From Afifella sp. IM 167 (GTDB lineage: Bacteria > Pseudomonadota > Alphaproteobacteria > Rhizobiales > Afifellaceae), in contig NZ_NSLC01000005.1 in assembly GCF_020144925.1 (NCBI RefSeq), forward strand, positions 310,001 to 374,000: 64,000 nucleotides of DNA, in the 5' to 3' direction. The notes beneath the pieces were generated by a model that worked only from the letters and a program-made list of their open reading frames with translations, ran no database searches and had not been told where the DNA came from. Positions 15,714 to 25,165 of this stretch are shown here, one piece after another. Each line of letters starts with the position of its first letter. Within the stretch, counting starts at the first letter, position 1. A program made the translations under genes and the position numbers.

Positions 15714-18632
15714 CTAGAACTGCCAACGCAGATTGGCCTGCACGGCATTGACGGTCACGCTGTCGGCGAGTTGGCCGGAATAGGAAATGCCGAGACGGGC
15801 CCGTTCGCTGAGGAGCAGGTCGACACCGATTTCCGCAAGGGCGGTGTTCTCCGCCAGCGGCGTACCGGCGACGGTAAAGTTCGCCGCTGGAACGCTGAGG
15901 AACGCCATCTGTGCCTGCGGCGTGACGTCCCCGAACGCATATTGCCAGGCGAGCGAGGCGTGCGGCTCCACCGTCATGCCTCTGGGGAGCGCCATGCGCG
16001 TAGCCAGCCGCAGGCCGAGCGAGGAATAGCCGACGCCTGCCGTGCTCGACGAGCCCGCCAGCCCGGCGGAAGCGCCGGCTTCGTTGAAGTCGTCGCTGCG
16101 GTGATGGACATAGGCGAGCCCGGCGAAAGGCTCCACGGCCACTTGCTGGAAGGCAAAGCCGTAGCCGATCTCCGTGAATATCTGCGCCGTGCCGGCACCG
16201 TAATCCGCTTCCGCCCGCTGGGCATAGCCTGGATAGGCGATGGTGCGTGTGACATCGATCTGGCTGAAGGCGTAGCTGGCCCCGCCCCTCAGGTTCCACG
16301 ACCCGACATGCGTGCCGGCATAAAGCGCCACGAGCAGGCTGTCGACGTCGGCCGAACTCCGCAGCGCGTCGGTGTCGACGCCGGAACGGGTGTAGCCGAC
16401 TGCCGCTCCGATCAGCCAGTTGTCGACATTCAGGTCGACGCCGGAAATGATCCCGCCCATGGTCGCATCGACATCCGCCGTGGCCGGATCGTCGCTGTAA
16501 TCGCTCCGGCCGGCAAAAGCCTGCGCCCAGAGGGTGCCGTCGAGAGCCGGCTCGGGAACGGCCGCCTGCGTTGTCCCAGGGAAGGGCACGCCGGCGCCGG
16601 CCGGCGACACATAGGCGAGCGCCGGGCCGCCATAGGCCAGCATCGCCGTCGCGTCGCTCTGGTCGGCATAGGCGCCCTGCCGCATCCGGCCGAACAAGGC
16701 CTGGCGGGCATAAAGGCCGTTGCCGATGAGCGCCGTCTGCACACTGGCATGGGCTTCCCCCGACAGGGCGTCGAGCGCCCCGGGCAGCTGGGCCGAGGTG
16801 AGGTTGTAGAGCGGCGCCAGTGCGCCCGGCAGGTCGGTCAACATGCCGTTCGCGGTAGTGTTGATGATGCCGTCAATCGCCGCGCCGACCGCACGCTGGT
16901 TCGCGGTGATGTTCGCCAGGCCGGAGAGATCTGCCGCCACGCTCAGCGTCACCGCGTTCGGAGCGTAGTTGACAGTTGCCCGATAAAACGCCGCAAGGCC
17001 CGACGTGGTCAGCGTGTCGAAGGCGCCGGTGATCTCGCCCGTCGCGCCGATGAGCGTGTAGCTCGGCGCCAGATTCGCGGTCTGGAAAGAGGCCTGAAGC
17101 GTACCGGCAAGCCGCGCCGAGCCGGTTATTCCCAGTTCGTCGTTGCCTGCCTCGCTCATCCGCACGGCAAAGGTGCCGGCCTGGGTTTGGACGAAGGTTC
17201 CGCTGAGGAGGTGGTTGATCGGCACGCCGGTGCCGGTAACGCCGATCCAGCCGCTGTTCTCGAAGCGCTTGCCCGGCCCTGCGGTCGCCGCGATCCGGCC
17301 ATCGATGATGCCGGTGTTCACGATCACGGTGCCGACGCTGTCGAGGCCGGTGCGAAAGGCATCGGCGACCGGGGTGGCGTGCAAGGTGCCGTAATTCAGG
17401 AAGGTGCCGTAAAGACCATGCATTTCCACCGCCGCGCCGGCGATCCCGGTCGCCTCGATGGTGCCGGTATTGCTCAGCACGCCATAGGTCTCGCCGCGCA
17501 TGCCGATGCCGCCAGTGCCGCTGACCTGAATCGTGCCGCTGTTGATGATGTCGTCGCCCTTCAGGCCCGACAGCGCGGCGGCGTTGTCGCCGGTGAAGGT
17601 CAGCGGGCCGGTGTTGCGGATCGGATTGTAGATGCCCGCAATGGTGGCGAGATAGCCGTTGATGCCGGATGCGTCGACGTAGATGCCGATGATCTGGTCG
17701 CCATAGGCGGAGTTGGCCGACACGACAGTGCCCGGTATGTCGATCTCGTGCCAGGTCGCGATCCCGAGGGCGTTGACATGCATCACCGCCGGATGCACCA
17801 CGCCGTCGGCGCTCACCCAATTGGTCACCAGATTGAATTCTCCGGATCGGCCGGCACCGGTGATGCCCTCGAAGTGCGTGGCGATCGCGCCCGGATGGTC
17901 GTAGGTGACATAGGTGCCGGTGGCCTGGTCGTAGATGTAGCCGTGCGCCGCGTGGATCCTGTCGCCGACCATCACTTCGCCGTAGCCGCCGGCGATCTTG
18001 TCGCCATAGATGCCATAGGCGGTGGTGCTGATGGCGCCGGGAATGTTGTTGGTGGTGTAGGCGCCGGTATCGATGTCGTAGATGAAGGCGTTGCCGGTCG
18101 CCAGCCGGGTGTCGTAATTGCCGACCACCTGGTGGCCGAACGTGCTGTGCGCGATGGTGAAGAGCGTCCCTGCCTCCGGATATATCAGGGTGGTGATCTG
18201 CTCGCCCGGCGCCGCGGCGCCGTCATAGAGGTAGCTGAGATCGTAGGGCGCTGAGGCTGCGGTCTGGTAGCTCCCGACCACGCGCAGGACGCCGCCCGGA
18301 TTGCCGAAACTCGGTCCATAGGGCGAGGAACCGATCGCACCGGGGAAGTTCGCGCCGTTGGCGGTGGCTTCCGGCATCGGCGACCATGTCTGCGTGGCGA
18401 TATTGTAGTACAGGCCGCCGGTGGCGAAGGCGCCGGGGATCAGATAGTTCCCCACGATGTTGTCGCCGCGGATGCCGGTGAGAAACGTGCCGTAGCTCCC
18501 GAAGTTCAGGGTCTGGAAGGGCGTGGGATCTGCCTGTGCGGGGTGCGTCCCGACGCTTGCGCCGAGAACTCCGGCAGCGAGCACGAGCGCCCGCCTCTGT
18601 CCCGTTCTGCGAGAATTTGACCAATTTTCCAT
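15714..18632 (-). CDS. type Va autotransporter with HAF-like repeat passenger
   Basis: This 972-residue secreted protein has an N-terminal signal (basic RRTGQRRA then a hydrophobic run to AQA) and a C-terminal outer-membrane beta-barrel of about 270 residues ending LRWQF, with the terminal Phe expected for BAM recognition. The passenger begins with about six 45-60 residue repeats resembling extracellular HAF/beta-propeller repeats: IRGDNIVGNYLIPG, FGHQVVGNYDTRLATGNAFI, YGIYGDKIAGGYG, YGDQIIGIYVDASGINGY. A pertactin-like beta-helix region follows (NSGTIQVSGTGGIGMRG, NTGTIEATG). The likely role is surface display or adhesion. The gene is bracketed by two copies of a short repeat and preceded by an AT-rich leader, which hints at acquisition as a unit. 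Confidence 0.88.
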   Translation of the reverse strand: MENWSNSRRTGQRRALVLAAGVLGASVGTHPAQADPTPFQTLNFGSYGTFLTGIRGDNIVGNYLIPGAFATGGLYYNIATQTWSPMPEATANGANFPGAIGSSPYGPSFGNPGGVLRVVGSYQTAASAPYDLSYLYDGAAAPGEQITTLIYPEAGTLFTIAHSTFGHQVVGNYDTRLATGNAFIYDIDTGAYTTNNIPGAISTTAYGIYGDKIAGGYGEVMVGDRIHAAHGYIYDQATGTYVTYDHPGAIATHFEGITGAGRSGEFNLVTNWVSADGVVHPAVMHVNALGIATWHEIDIPGTVVSANSAYGDQIIGIYVDASGINGYLATIAGIYNPIRNTGPLTFTGDNAAALSGLKGDDIINSGTIQVSGTGGIGMRGETYGVLSNTGTIEATGIAGAAVEMHGLYGTFLNYGTLHATPVADAFRTGLDSVGTVIVNTGIIDGRIAATAGPGKRFENSGWIGVTGTGVPINHLLSGTFVQTQAGTFAVRMSEAGNDELGITGSARLAGTLQASFQTANLAPSYTLIGATGEITGAFDTLTTSGLAAFYRATVNYAPNAVTLSVAADLSGLANITANQRAVGAAIDGIINTTANGMLTDLPGALAPLYNLTSAQLPGALDALSGEAHASVQTALIGNGLYARQALFGRMRQGAYADQSDATAMLAYGGPALAYVSPAGAGVPFPGTTQAAVPEPALDGTLWAQAFAGRSDYSDDPATADVDATMGGIISGVDLNVDNWLIGAAVGYTRSGVDTDALRSSADVDSLLVALYAGTHVGSWNLRGGASYAFSQIDVTRTIAYPGYAQRAEADYGAGTAQIFTEIGYGFAFQQVAVEPFAGLAYVHHRSDDFNEAGASAGLAGSSSTAGVGYSSLGLRLATRMALPRGMTVEPHASLAWQYAFGDVTPQAQMAFLSVPAANFTVAGTPLAENTALAEIGVDLLLSERARLGISYSGQLADSVTVNAVQANLRWQF

Positions 18633-19261
18633 GATTTCCCCACAACCATAAATAAGCAGCCGGCACGTTATAGATACGCAAGAAAATAGATATAGTAATT
18701 TTTCAGCCGAAAAACTCGTGGACGCTTACTATTTGAAAGTTTTTGGCGCGATGAAAATTACAGAAAATGAGCCAAAACGGAGCGCTTCCGTTAACAGGTC
18801 AAGATCAAAACCCGGCCTTGGCAAGATGCGCCCGCGCTCCCGGTTTGGGGCGGCATCAGGCCTTGATCTCGCCCGGGCCGGGCTCCGCTCGCACTTGCCG
18901 CCAAAACGATCAGTTGACTTCTGACGTCCGGCGGACGATATGCGGGTCACGTCTGGCTGCCGCGTGAGCAGCCGGCGTCGGATCAGGCGGGCAGGACGCG
19001 GCGAAGCCGCCGCTGGCCCCCCGACGCAAGAGACGCACCGGCCGAGACGACGCCGTCACAGCCGTATTTCCAAAAAAGTTCCCACTTCACGCGGGGTTCT
19101 GACGATCGGGCGACCCGAAGGACAATGAGGTCCCGGGCGAGCGTCGGATCGCAACCGCAGATGAAGAAGCCGCCCCGCTCCGGCGCCGGGCGCTCTCTCG
19201 TTTGGATTTTCAATAAGGCGGGACATCCCGGTTGGGATCACCCGCTCCGAAAGGCTTTATC
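18633..19261. other. 629-bp intergenic region between divergent autotransporter and helicase genes
   Basis: The 130 bp next to the autotransporter are AT-rich and should hold its promoter; TACTATATCTATT on the minus strand is a -10-like candidate. Copy 2 of the short repeat is at 18901-18951. The remainder, about 18960-19230, is GC-rich and I see no gene or clear structure in it. Confidence 0.5.
18901..18951. repeat. short dispersed repeat, copy 2 (5' side of autotransporter)
   Basis: The core GATCAGTTGACTTCTGACG followed by TCCGGCGGACGATATGCG is the partner of 15620-15670 in direct orientation, about 3.28 kb away. Confidence 0.6.
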
Positions 19262-20614
19262 TTGATCCGTTTCGACGAACTCGGTCTCAACCCGTCCGTC
19301 CTCAAATCCGTCGCTGCCCTTGGCTTCGAAACGCCGACGCCGATCCAGGCCGAGGCGATTCCGCATGTTCTTTCCGGCCGCGACCTCATGGGCCTTGCCC
19401 AGACCGGCACCGGCAAGACCGCCGCTTTCGGCCTGCCGCTGGTCCACAAGCTGATGGAAGACCATAGCCGGCCGCGTCCGCGCGAGGTTTCGGCCCTCAT
19501 TCTCGCCCCGACCCGCGAACTGGTGAACCAGATCGCCTCCAACCTCTCCGATTACGTGCGCGGCACGCGCATCTCCGTCGAGATCGTCGTGGGCGGCGCC
19601 TCCATCGGCAACCAGATCCGCCGCCTGAAGCATGGCACCGACATCCTGGTCGCCACGCCCGGCCGGCTTCTGGATCTCGTCGAGCGCCGTGCCGTCGACC
19701 TCAAGAGCGCCCGCTTTCTGGTGCTTGACGAGGCCGACCAGATGCTCGATCTCGGCTTCATCCATGCGCTCCGCCGCATCTCCAAGCTGGTCGGCACGCC
19801 GCGCCAGACGCTGCTCTTCTCGGCCACCATGCCGAAGGAGATCGAGGAGCTGTCGCGCGCCTATCTTTCCGACCCGGTCCAGGTCGAGGTCGCCCAGCGC
19901 GGCCGCGCCGCCGACAAGGTCGCCCAGTCGGTGCATTTCGTTTCCAAGGCCGACAAGCCCTCGCTCCTCAAGGAGTGCCTTGGCGAGCGTCCGGACGACC
20001 TTTCTCTCGTCTTCTCGCGCACCAAGCACGGCGCCGAGAAGCTGATGAAGGCCCTCGTCAAGGAAGGCTTCTCCGCCGGCTCCATTCACGGCAACAAGAG
20101 CCAGAGCCAGCGCGAGCGCGCCATCCGCGCTTTCCGCCAGGGCGATATCCGCATCCTGGTGGCGACCGACGTCGCCGCCCGCGGCATCGACATCCCCGGC
20201 GTCAGCCATGTCTACAATTTCGATCTTCCGGAAGTGCCGGAAAGCTACGTCCATCGCATCGGCCGCACGGCGCGTGCCGGCGCCGAGGGCGAGGCGGTCG
20301 CCTTCTGCTCGCCGGAGGAGTTCAAGCTTCTGCGCGGCATCGAGAAGCTGACGGGCATTCCGATCCGCATCGCCAGCGGCGAGGCCCCTGCGGGCGGCTA
20401 TCGCAGTAGTGCCGGCAAGCCGGGCGGTCGCTCCGGCAACGGTCAGCGCAACAAGAGCCGCGGATCGGTGCATGCCAACGCGGCCGGCGGCCGCGGCGAC
20501 GCCAAGAAGACGCATCGTCAGGATCCCGGCCGGCAGCAGCGCTCCGAGCAGGGCCAGCCCTCTTCGGGCCAGCGCCGGCGCAGCCGTTCCAGGCGCAGCT
20601 ACGAGGCGGCGTAA
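19262..20614 (+). CDS. DEAD-box ATP-dependent RNA helicase (RhlE/CsdA-like)
   Basis: This 450-residue protein unwinds RNA duplexes using ATP. The start is probably the TTG at 19262, with GAAAGG six bases upstream; another TTG at 19232 has weaker support. All helicase motifs are visible: Q motif (GFETPTPIQAEAIP), Walker A (AQTGTGKT), PTRELVNQ, TPGRLLD, DEAD (LVLDEADQMLDLGF), SAT, and motif VI HRIGRTARAG. A basic Gly/Ser/Arg tail of about 75 residues follows, typical of helicases acting in cold adaptation or RNA decay. The cold-shock gene immediately downstream supports such a role, though a hairpin separates them. Confidence 0.95.
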   Translation: MIRFDELGLNPSVLKSVAALGFETPTPIQAEAIPHVLSGRDLMGLAQTGTGKTAAFGLPLVHKLMEDHSRPRPREVSALILAPTRELVNQIASNLSDYVRGTRISVEIVVGGASIGNQIRRLKHGTDILVATPGRLLDLVERRAVDLKSARFLVLDEADQMLDLGFIHALRRISKLVGTPRQTLLFSATMPKEIEELSRAYLSDPVQVEVAQRGRAADKVAQSVHFVSKADKPSLLKECLGERPDDLSLVFSRTKHGAEKLMKALVKEGFSAGSIHGNKSQSQRERAIRAFRQGDIRILVATDVAARGIDIPGVSHVYNFDLPEVPESYVHRIGRTARAGAEGEAVAFCSPEEFKLLRGIEKLTGIPIRIASGEAPAGGYRSSAGKPGGRSGNGQRNKSRGSVHANAAGGRGDAKKTHRQDPGRQQRSEQGQPSSGQRRRSRSRRSYEAA

Positions 20615-20649
20615 CCACTTGCGGCGCCCCGTTCTGGGTGCCGCCGGAA

Positions 20650-20672
20650 GGGGCCGGCCTTGCTCCGGCCCC
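20650..20672 (+). terminator. hairpin after the helicase gene
   Basis: A perfect 8-bp stem (GGGGCCGG / CCGGCCCC, 7-nt loop) lies 36 nt after the helicase stop. There is no T-run. Confidence 0.45.
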
Positions 20673-20835
20673 AATTCACCTGTAAGGGTGACAGATCGAC
20701 TTTGGCCGGACGACATGGCCGTTTCGCTCGGTTCGCTGAGCGCGCGTTCAGACTCTCTTCCAAAACTCGATTGACTTGGCACGAGCGCTCACCGCGCCCG
20801 CGCCCCATTGCACGCGCAAGCGAAAGGAAAACGAA

Positions 20836-21045
20836 ATGGCAACTGGTACCGTGAAATTCTACAATGCCCAGAAGGGCTATGGCTTCATCCAGCCGGACGA
20901 TGGCGGCAAGGACGTGTTCGTCCATGCGACCGCTCTGGAGGCCGCCGGCATGCGCGGCCTCGTCGAAGGTCAGAAGATCTCCTTCGACGTGGAATCCGAC
21001 CGCCGCTCTGGCAAGGACGCTGCTTCCAACCTGCAGCACGCCTGA
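20836..21045 (+). CDS. cold-shock protein (CspA family)
   Basis: This 69-residue single cold-shock domain protein binds single-stranded RNA and DNA and acts as an RNA chaperone. The RNP1 motif KGYGFIQ and the RNP2-like VFVHATAL are present. The start ATG at 20836 follows AAGGAAAACGAA. The leader between the helicase hairpin and this ATG is about 160 nt and contains a small inverted repeat (GGCC at 20704 and 20717), as expected for temperature-responsive csp leaders, although no specific thermosensor fold can be proven. Confidence 0.96.
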   Translation: MATGTVKFYNAQKGYGFIQPDDGGKDVFVHATALEAAGMRGLVEGQKISFDVESDRRSGKDAASNLQHA

Positions 21046-21108
21046 TTTCTCGAAGGCGCGGGGCATCCCCCGCGCCTTCTTGCCTCAGGCAACGCAAAGG
21101 AGGCAGAT

Positions 21109-21321
21109 ATGGCGCTGCATGCCTACAAGGTCGGACAGAGCATCCGTGTTACGGGCTCGTCCCGTCAGCCAGGCGCGGCCGGCCTGTACAATATCCTCGC
21201 TCTCCTTCCGGAGACCTATGGCGATTATCAGTACCGTGTGCAGAGCACGGACGGCCCGCAGCAGCGGGTGATCCGCGAGAGCGAGATCGCCGAAGTGTTC
21301 TCCGAACTCTGGAAGAACTGA
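21109..21321 (+). CDS. small conserved hypothetical protein
   Basis: This 70-residue protein starts MALHAYKVGQSIRVTGSSRQ and is preceded by an excellent ribosome site, AAAGGAGGCAGAT. The sequence has a beta-rich look (KVGQSIRV, YQYRVQSTDGPQQRVIRESE) and the conserved-looking tail IAEVFSELWKN. Small proteins of this kind occur in many Rhizobiales, from memory; no function is known to me. It sits 63 nt after the cold-shock gene and may share its transcript. Confidence 0.75.
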   Translation: MALHAYKVGQSIRVTGSSRQPGAAGLYNILALLPETYGDYQYRVQSTDGPQQRVIRESEIAEVFSELWKN

Positions 21322-21436
21322 CCGCCGACAGGCGCGCAGGCGCGCCACTGGGCGGGCGCAGCCGGGCGGCTGCGAACAAGATCATTCATCGTATGGCCGA
21401 ACGGGAGATCCCGGCAGGCCCTTGGGGTTGGGTTTG

Positions 21437-21856
21437 ATGACAAAGACGCAGCCGGGGACACAGCTGGGAACCACGCAGCCGGGCGAAGGCGCACGCCGCC
21501 GGCGCGACAAGGCCGAGGAGACCACCAAGGCCGCCATGACGCAGATCGAGGCCGATCTCGACGCGGCCCGCAAGAAGACCATGCGTCTGAAGGCGGCAAG
21601 GCTCGCCAAGGAACTCGCCGACGCGGAAGCCGCGCCGCCCGAGCCGAAGAAGAAGCCGGCCAAGAAGGCCGCGACGAAAAAGGCCGGCACGAAGACCGCC
21701 GCCAAGGCTCCCGCCAAGGCTAAGGCCCCAGCCAAGACTGCGAAGAAGGCGCCGGCCGAGGCCGCCGCGCCCGAGACCGCCGCCGAGACGGACGAAGCGA
21801 CGGGCGAAGCAAAGAAGCCCGCTAAGAAGCCGGCCAGGAAGGCGACCGCCGCCTAG
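21437..21856 (+). CDS. Lys/Ala-rich histone H1-like basic protein
   Basis: This protein of about 139 residues from ATG 21437 has two parts. The N-terminal 65 residues are a charged helix (RRRRDKAEETTKAAMTQIEA). The C-terminal part is a low-complexity tail of Lys-Lys-Pro-Ala repeats (KKPAKKAATKKAGTKTAAKA), like the tails of histone H1-like bacterial proteins and of some nucleoid- or RNA-binding regulators. A nucleic acid binding role is inferred from composition only. The start is uncertain, since GTG at 21422 would add five residues. It ends 24 nt before the convergent phosphoesterase gene. Confidence 0.7.
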   Translation: MTKTQPGTQLGTTQPGEGARRRRDKAEETTKAAMTQIEADLDAARKKTMRLKAARLAKELADAEAAPPEPKKKPAKKAATKKAGTKTAAKAPAKAKAPAKTAKKAPAEAAAPETAAETDEATGEAKKPAKKPARKATAA

Positions 21857-21880
21857 GGCCCGTTCGCCGTGCGCAGTCCT

Positions 21881-22711
21881 TCACGCCGCTTCTGAAAATT
21901 CCCACGCCGCGCCGCTCCAGGCCCTGACGGCGATTTCGATTTTCCCATTCTCGATGGTGATCTGGTTATAGGCGTTCGGCTCTCCGCGAAGCCGCGTCGA
22001 GATCGTGGTCGCCGCCTGTGCGACCAGGATCGGCGCATGCGCCGCTTTGCGCGCACCCGTGCGCGAGGGAACGCCCTCCCGCGTCTCGCCCTCCCGCGCC
22101 TCACCGTTCGCCGCGTGCTCGCGCACGTAGGAGAGGTGGAAATGCCCCGACAGCACCAGGCGCACGTCGAGCTCGGCGAAGGTCTGAAGGGCAAGGTCGG
22201 CGCGCTTCACCCGGCGCATTTCGATGCCTTCCTCCGGCAGGAGGAGAGGATGATGCGCGACGACGACGCGTACCGCCTTCGGGTCGGCGGCGGCAAAGCG
22301 GTTCTTCAGCGCGTCGAGCTGGCGGCGGCTGATCGTGCCATGCGCCCAGTTGAGGCCGCGTCTCGCCCGCCGCGAGGTCTTCAGGCCGGCGATCGCCACC
22401 CCGTCCATCTCCAGGAACGGCTCCAGCTCGTCGTCGATGTAGCGGCGATAGCGCCGGTAGGGGTCTAGGAAGCGTTCCAGAAGGTTGATCGCCGGCATGT
22501 CGTGGTTGCCGGGCACGGAGAAGACAGGCATCGGCAGGCCGGCGAGGAACTTGCAGGCCTCGCGAAACTCGTGCCTGCGCCCCTTCTGCGCGAAATCCCC
22601 GCTGACCACGACGAGATCGGGCGCGCTCTCCACGAGATCGGCCGTCAGTGCCGCAGCGAGCCGTGGGTCGTGGCGGCCGAAATGCAGGTCGGAAAGATGG
22701 GCGATGCGCAT
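21881..22711 (-). CDS. calcineurin-like metallophosphoesterase
   Basis: This 276-residue phosphoesterase has the dimetal signature in order: [37 protein letters not shown] and LSGHFH. It resembles the family of 3',5'-cAMP/phospholipid phosphoesterases such as CpdA, but no substrate is proven. The ATG at 22711 overlaps the stop of the upstream lipid kinase gene by one base. Pairing with a lipid kinase suggests opposing or sequential phospholipid chemistry; that is inference. Confidence 0.9.
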   Translation of the reverse strand: MRIAHLSDLHFGRHDPRLAAALTADLVESAPDLVVVSGDFAQKGRRHEFREACKFLAGLPMPVFSVPGNHDMPAINLLERFLDPYRRYRRYIDDELEPFLEMDGVAIAGLKTSRRARRGLNWAHGTISRRQLDALKNRFAAADPKAVRVVVAHHPLLLPEEGIEMRRVKRADLALQTFAELDVRLVLSGHFHLSYVREHAANGEAREGETREGVPSRTGARKAAHAPILVAQAATTISTRLRGEPNAYNQITIENGKIEIAVRAWSGAAWEFSEAA

Positions 22712-24096
22712 CAGGCTGCTCCCGCGAGAGGCTCGGCGAGGGGAGACGCGACAAGCGTTTCGCCCGCCTCGGGCCCCCGGGCCGCCTCCGCCGCCGGCGC
22801 CATGACGCGGATCGCGCCAGGTAGGGTCCGAAATTCGAGCGGTGGAGCCATGAGCGCCACCTCGCCGTCGATCATCGTCTTCAGCCGCTTTGCCCGTGTA
22901 CGCAGCGTGACGCGGTGCGCCTCGTGGATGTCGAGCGCCTCGTCCCGGCGCCATCGGCCGATCGCCATGCCGAAGACGAGGCGCAGGAAATCGCCGATCG
23001 AAAGACGGCGGAGCGTGTAGACGGTCAAGAGCCCCCGATCGAGGCGCGAGCGCGCGAAGAATCGGCCGAGCCCCTCGTCATAGGCGTTGTTGGCGACCGC
23101 GATGGAGCGCACGCGAAGGCGCCGCGGCTCGTCCTGCCCGTCGAGGTCGAGCGACAAGTCGAGGGCGTGCGGTTGCCTGAGGCGGCGAAGGAACGAGACG
23201 AAGAAACGCAGCCGGGCCGAGAAGTTCTCGTTCGTGCGCATTCTCTCCCGCTCCTCGGCGAGCGCCGGAGCGAGGCCTATCACCGCCTTGTGCAGAAAGA
23301 GGCGCCCGTTCACCTCGCCGGCGTCGATGCGTCTTGGCGCCATCGTGGCGAGTGCGTCGATCGCTTCGGCCATATCGAGGGGAATCTTGAGATCCCTGGC
23401 GAGAAGGTTCGCGGTGCCGAGCGGCAGGATGGCGAGCGCCTTGTCCGTGCCCGCGAGCGCCGATGCGACGGCCGTCACCGTGCCGTCGCCGCCTGCGGCA
23501 AGCACGATGCCGGCATTGCTCGCTGCCGCTCCCTTCACCCGCTCGGCGAGAGAGAGATGCGTGTCGGCGTCGATCTCGACGTCGTAGCCGGCCCGCGAAA
23601 GCCGGGCAGAAAGGGCGGCCGCGTCGAGTTTTGCCTCGGCGGCGGCGCCGGAGCGGTCGTTGAGGACGACGAAGATACGATTGTCGGGCATGGGTGCTCG
23701 AATAGAGGGTGCTTCCCGGAGAATGCGCGGGAAGGCGAAGCGTTCAATTTCCGCAAGAGCGGCTTTCGCTGCGACGGCGCAGCCGGCGCGGATGAAGGCC
23801 ACAAGCGCGGCGAGCACGAGGCCCGCTCCGATCGGGACCGCGGCGGGCGATATCGCTTCCATGGCGATGCCGGTCAGGGTCGAGCCGCCGGCCGAGCCCA
23901 CGGCATAGGCAAGGCCGAACACGGCCGCGCCGGCGACGAGCAGCCCGCCCGTATAGCGTTCGCGGCTTTCCATGGCGAGCGAGATGAGCGGGTAGGTGAG
24001 GCCCTGCGACACGGCGAACGCCGTCACCCCGAGGACGACCGCGGCGAGGGCGGCCCAGTCGGGAACGACGACTTCCAGCGGGCGCGCCGCGTTCAT
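22711..24096 (-). CDS. lipid (diacylglycerol-type) kinase with an N-terminal MFS-like membrane region
   Basis: This 461-residue protein has two parts in one frame. The C-terminal part, from about residue 136, is a diacylglycerol/sphingosine-kinase catalytic domain: [16 protein letters not shown], the nucleotide loop [33 protein letters not shown] and later [10 protein letters not shown]. The N-terminal part carries three hydrophobic segments, about residues 14-36, 51-71 and 87-106. The first ([20 protein letters not shown]) looks like helix 1 of a major facilitator protein; the others look like its last two helices. An ATG at 24096 with a CGAGG ribosome site supports the fused start, whereas the kinase-only ATG (23691) has none. 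The MFS part is probably a deletion remnant now acting as a membrane anchor. Confidence 0.8.
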   Translation of the reverse strand: MNAARPLEVVVPDWAALAAVVLGVTAFAVSQGLTYPLISLAMESRERYTGGLLVAGAAVFGLAYAVGSAGGSTLTGIAMEAISPAAVPIGAGLVLAALVAFIRAGCAVAAKAALAEIERFAFPRILREAPSIRAPMPDNRIFVVLNDRSGAAAEAKLDAAALSARLSRAGYDVEIDADTHLSLAERVKGAAASNAGIVLAAGGDGTVTAVASALAGTDKALAILPLGTANLLARDLKIPLDMAEAIDALATMAPRRIDAGEVNGRLFLHKAVIGLAPALAEERERMRTNENFSARLRFFVSFLRRLRQPHALDLSLDLDGQDEPRRLRVRSIAVANNAYDEGLGRFFARSRLDRGLLTVYTLRRLSIGDFLRLVFGMAIGRWRRDEALDIHEAHRVTLRTRAKRLKTMIDGEVALMAPPLEFRTLPGAIRVMAPAAEAARGPEAGETLVASPLAEPLAGAA

Positions 24097-24384
24097 GGAT
24101 GGCCTCGTCGGGCTGAAGGGTCTGCGCCTGCCTTTCGGCGCCGCCCGCCGATATCGCCACAGCCTCTCGCCGGCGGCAAGCCGGCCCGATGGCGCGCCGG
24201 GAGCTACGAGGGCAGGCGGTGCGGGTTCTCCTTGATCGACGGTCGCCTGTCGACGGACGAGAACCATTCGGCAGGCCGGTAGCGGCCGTCGCGCCAGTCC
24301 CGGTCCGGCCAGCGGAAGTCGAGGGGCGAGGTCGGGCCGGAAAAGTGCTGCATCGGCGCAAGGTGGCGCGCCGGCCGGGCGGGG
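24097..24384. other. 288-bp gap between gntR-type regulator and lipid kinase genes
   Basis: Both neighbours are on the minus strand. The kinase frame stays open to 24267 but without a good start there. I see no independent gene, RNA or strong hairpin. Confidence 0.4.
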
Positions 24385-25158
24385 CTAGCGCGGCGTGCTC
24401 GAATAATGGTGCGCGTCGGTGAGGCAGCGCGAGATGCGCCGCTCCACCGGCTTCTCGTCGAGGCCGAAGGCGATGCGGTCGACCTCAAGCAGCGGCGTTC
24501 CCTTGAGACAGCCGAGCGCGGCGGCGTCCTCCGGCCCGGCGGCGACGGCCTTCAGCCGCTCTTCCGCCCGCGCGATGGTGATGCCGAAGACGCCCGCATA
24601 GAAGGCGTAGAGGTTGTTCGGCAGCGGCGCCATCTTCTCAAGGCGCCGGAAACGCTCGAAGGGAAGGACGATCTCTTCGGTGATCAGCGGCACGCCGTCG
24701 AGCGCGCGCAGGCGCTGCAGCCGCCAGACGCGCGCGCGCGGCGCCAGGCGCAGAAGCTCAGCTTCCTCTTCCCCGGCGCGGTCCGGCCGCAGCGAGATCG
24801 GCGTGCTTTCGGGAAACGGCGCGCGCCCGTCATCGGGGCGAAGGCGGAAGAACTGGAAAAGGATGCGCCCCTCTTCCTGCTCGGCGACGAAGGTGCCGCG
24901 TCCCTGCCGGCGCACCAGAAGGTGGTCGGCGGCCATCGCGTCGAGGGCCTTGCGCACCGTTCCCTGGCTGACGCCGAGCTCGGCGGCGAGGCGCTGCTCG
25001 CTCGGCAGGAGCATGCCGGGCGGCCACAGGCCGCCGATCATGCGCTCCGTCAGCTTCTCGCGCACCTGCAGATATAGCGGCCGGAAGCCGAGCCCGGCGC
25101 CGCTGCCCGTTTCCGCGGCCGTTGGTTCGGCCCCCCGCTTGACGCTTCCTTGCACCAT
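24385..25158 (-). CDS. suyR: GntR/HutC-family transcriptional regulator of the sulfolactate cluster
   Basis: This 257-residue regulator has an N-terminal winged helix (PLYLQVREKLTERMIGG, LPSEQRLAAELGVSQGTVRK) and a C-terminal UTRA ligand-binding domain (PITL-type fold with RALDGVPLITEEIVLP and PLLEVDRIAFGLDEKPVERR). It is divergent from suyAB, and a perfect palindrome sits seven bases upstream of its ATG. This suggests autoregulation and substrate-relieved repression of the sulfonate genes. The symbol suyR is used for regulators in known sulfolactate clusters; assignment is by context. The effector is probably sulfolactate or a related sulfonate. Confidence 0.85.
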   Translation of the reverse strand: MVQGSVKRGAEPTAAETGSGAGLGFRPLYLQVREKLTERMIGGLWPPGMLLPSEQRLAAELGVSQGTVRKALDAMAADHLLVRRQGRGTFVAEQEEGRILFQFFRLRPDDGRAPFPESTPISLRPDRAGEEEAELLRLAPRARVWRLQRLRALDGVPLITEEIVLPFERFRRLEKMAPLPNNLYAFYAGVFGITIARAEERLKAVAAGPEDAAALGCLKGTPLLEVDRIAFGLDEKPVERRISRCLTDAHHYSSTPR

Positions 25159-25165
25159 GTCTTAT

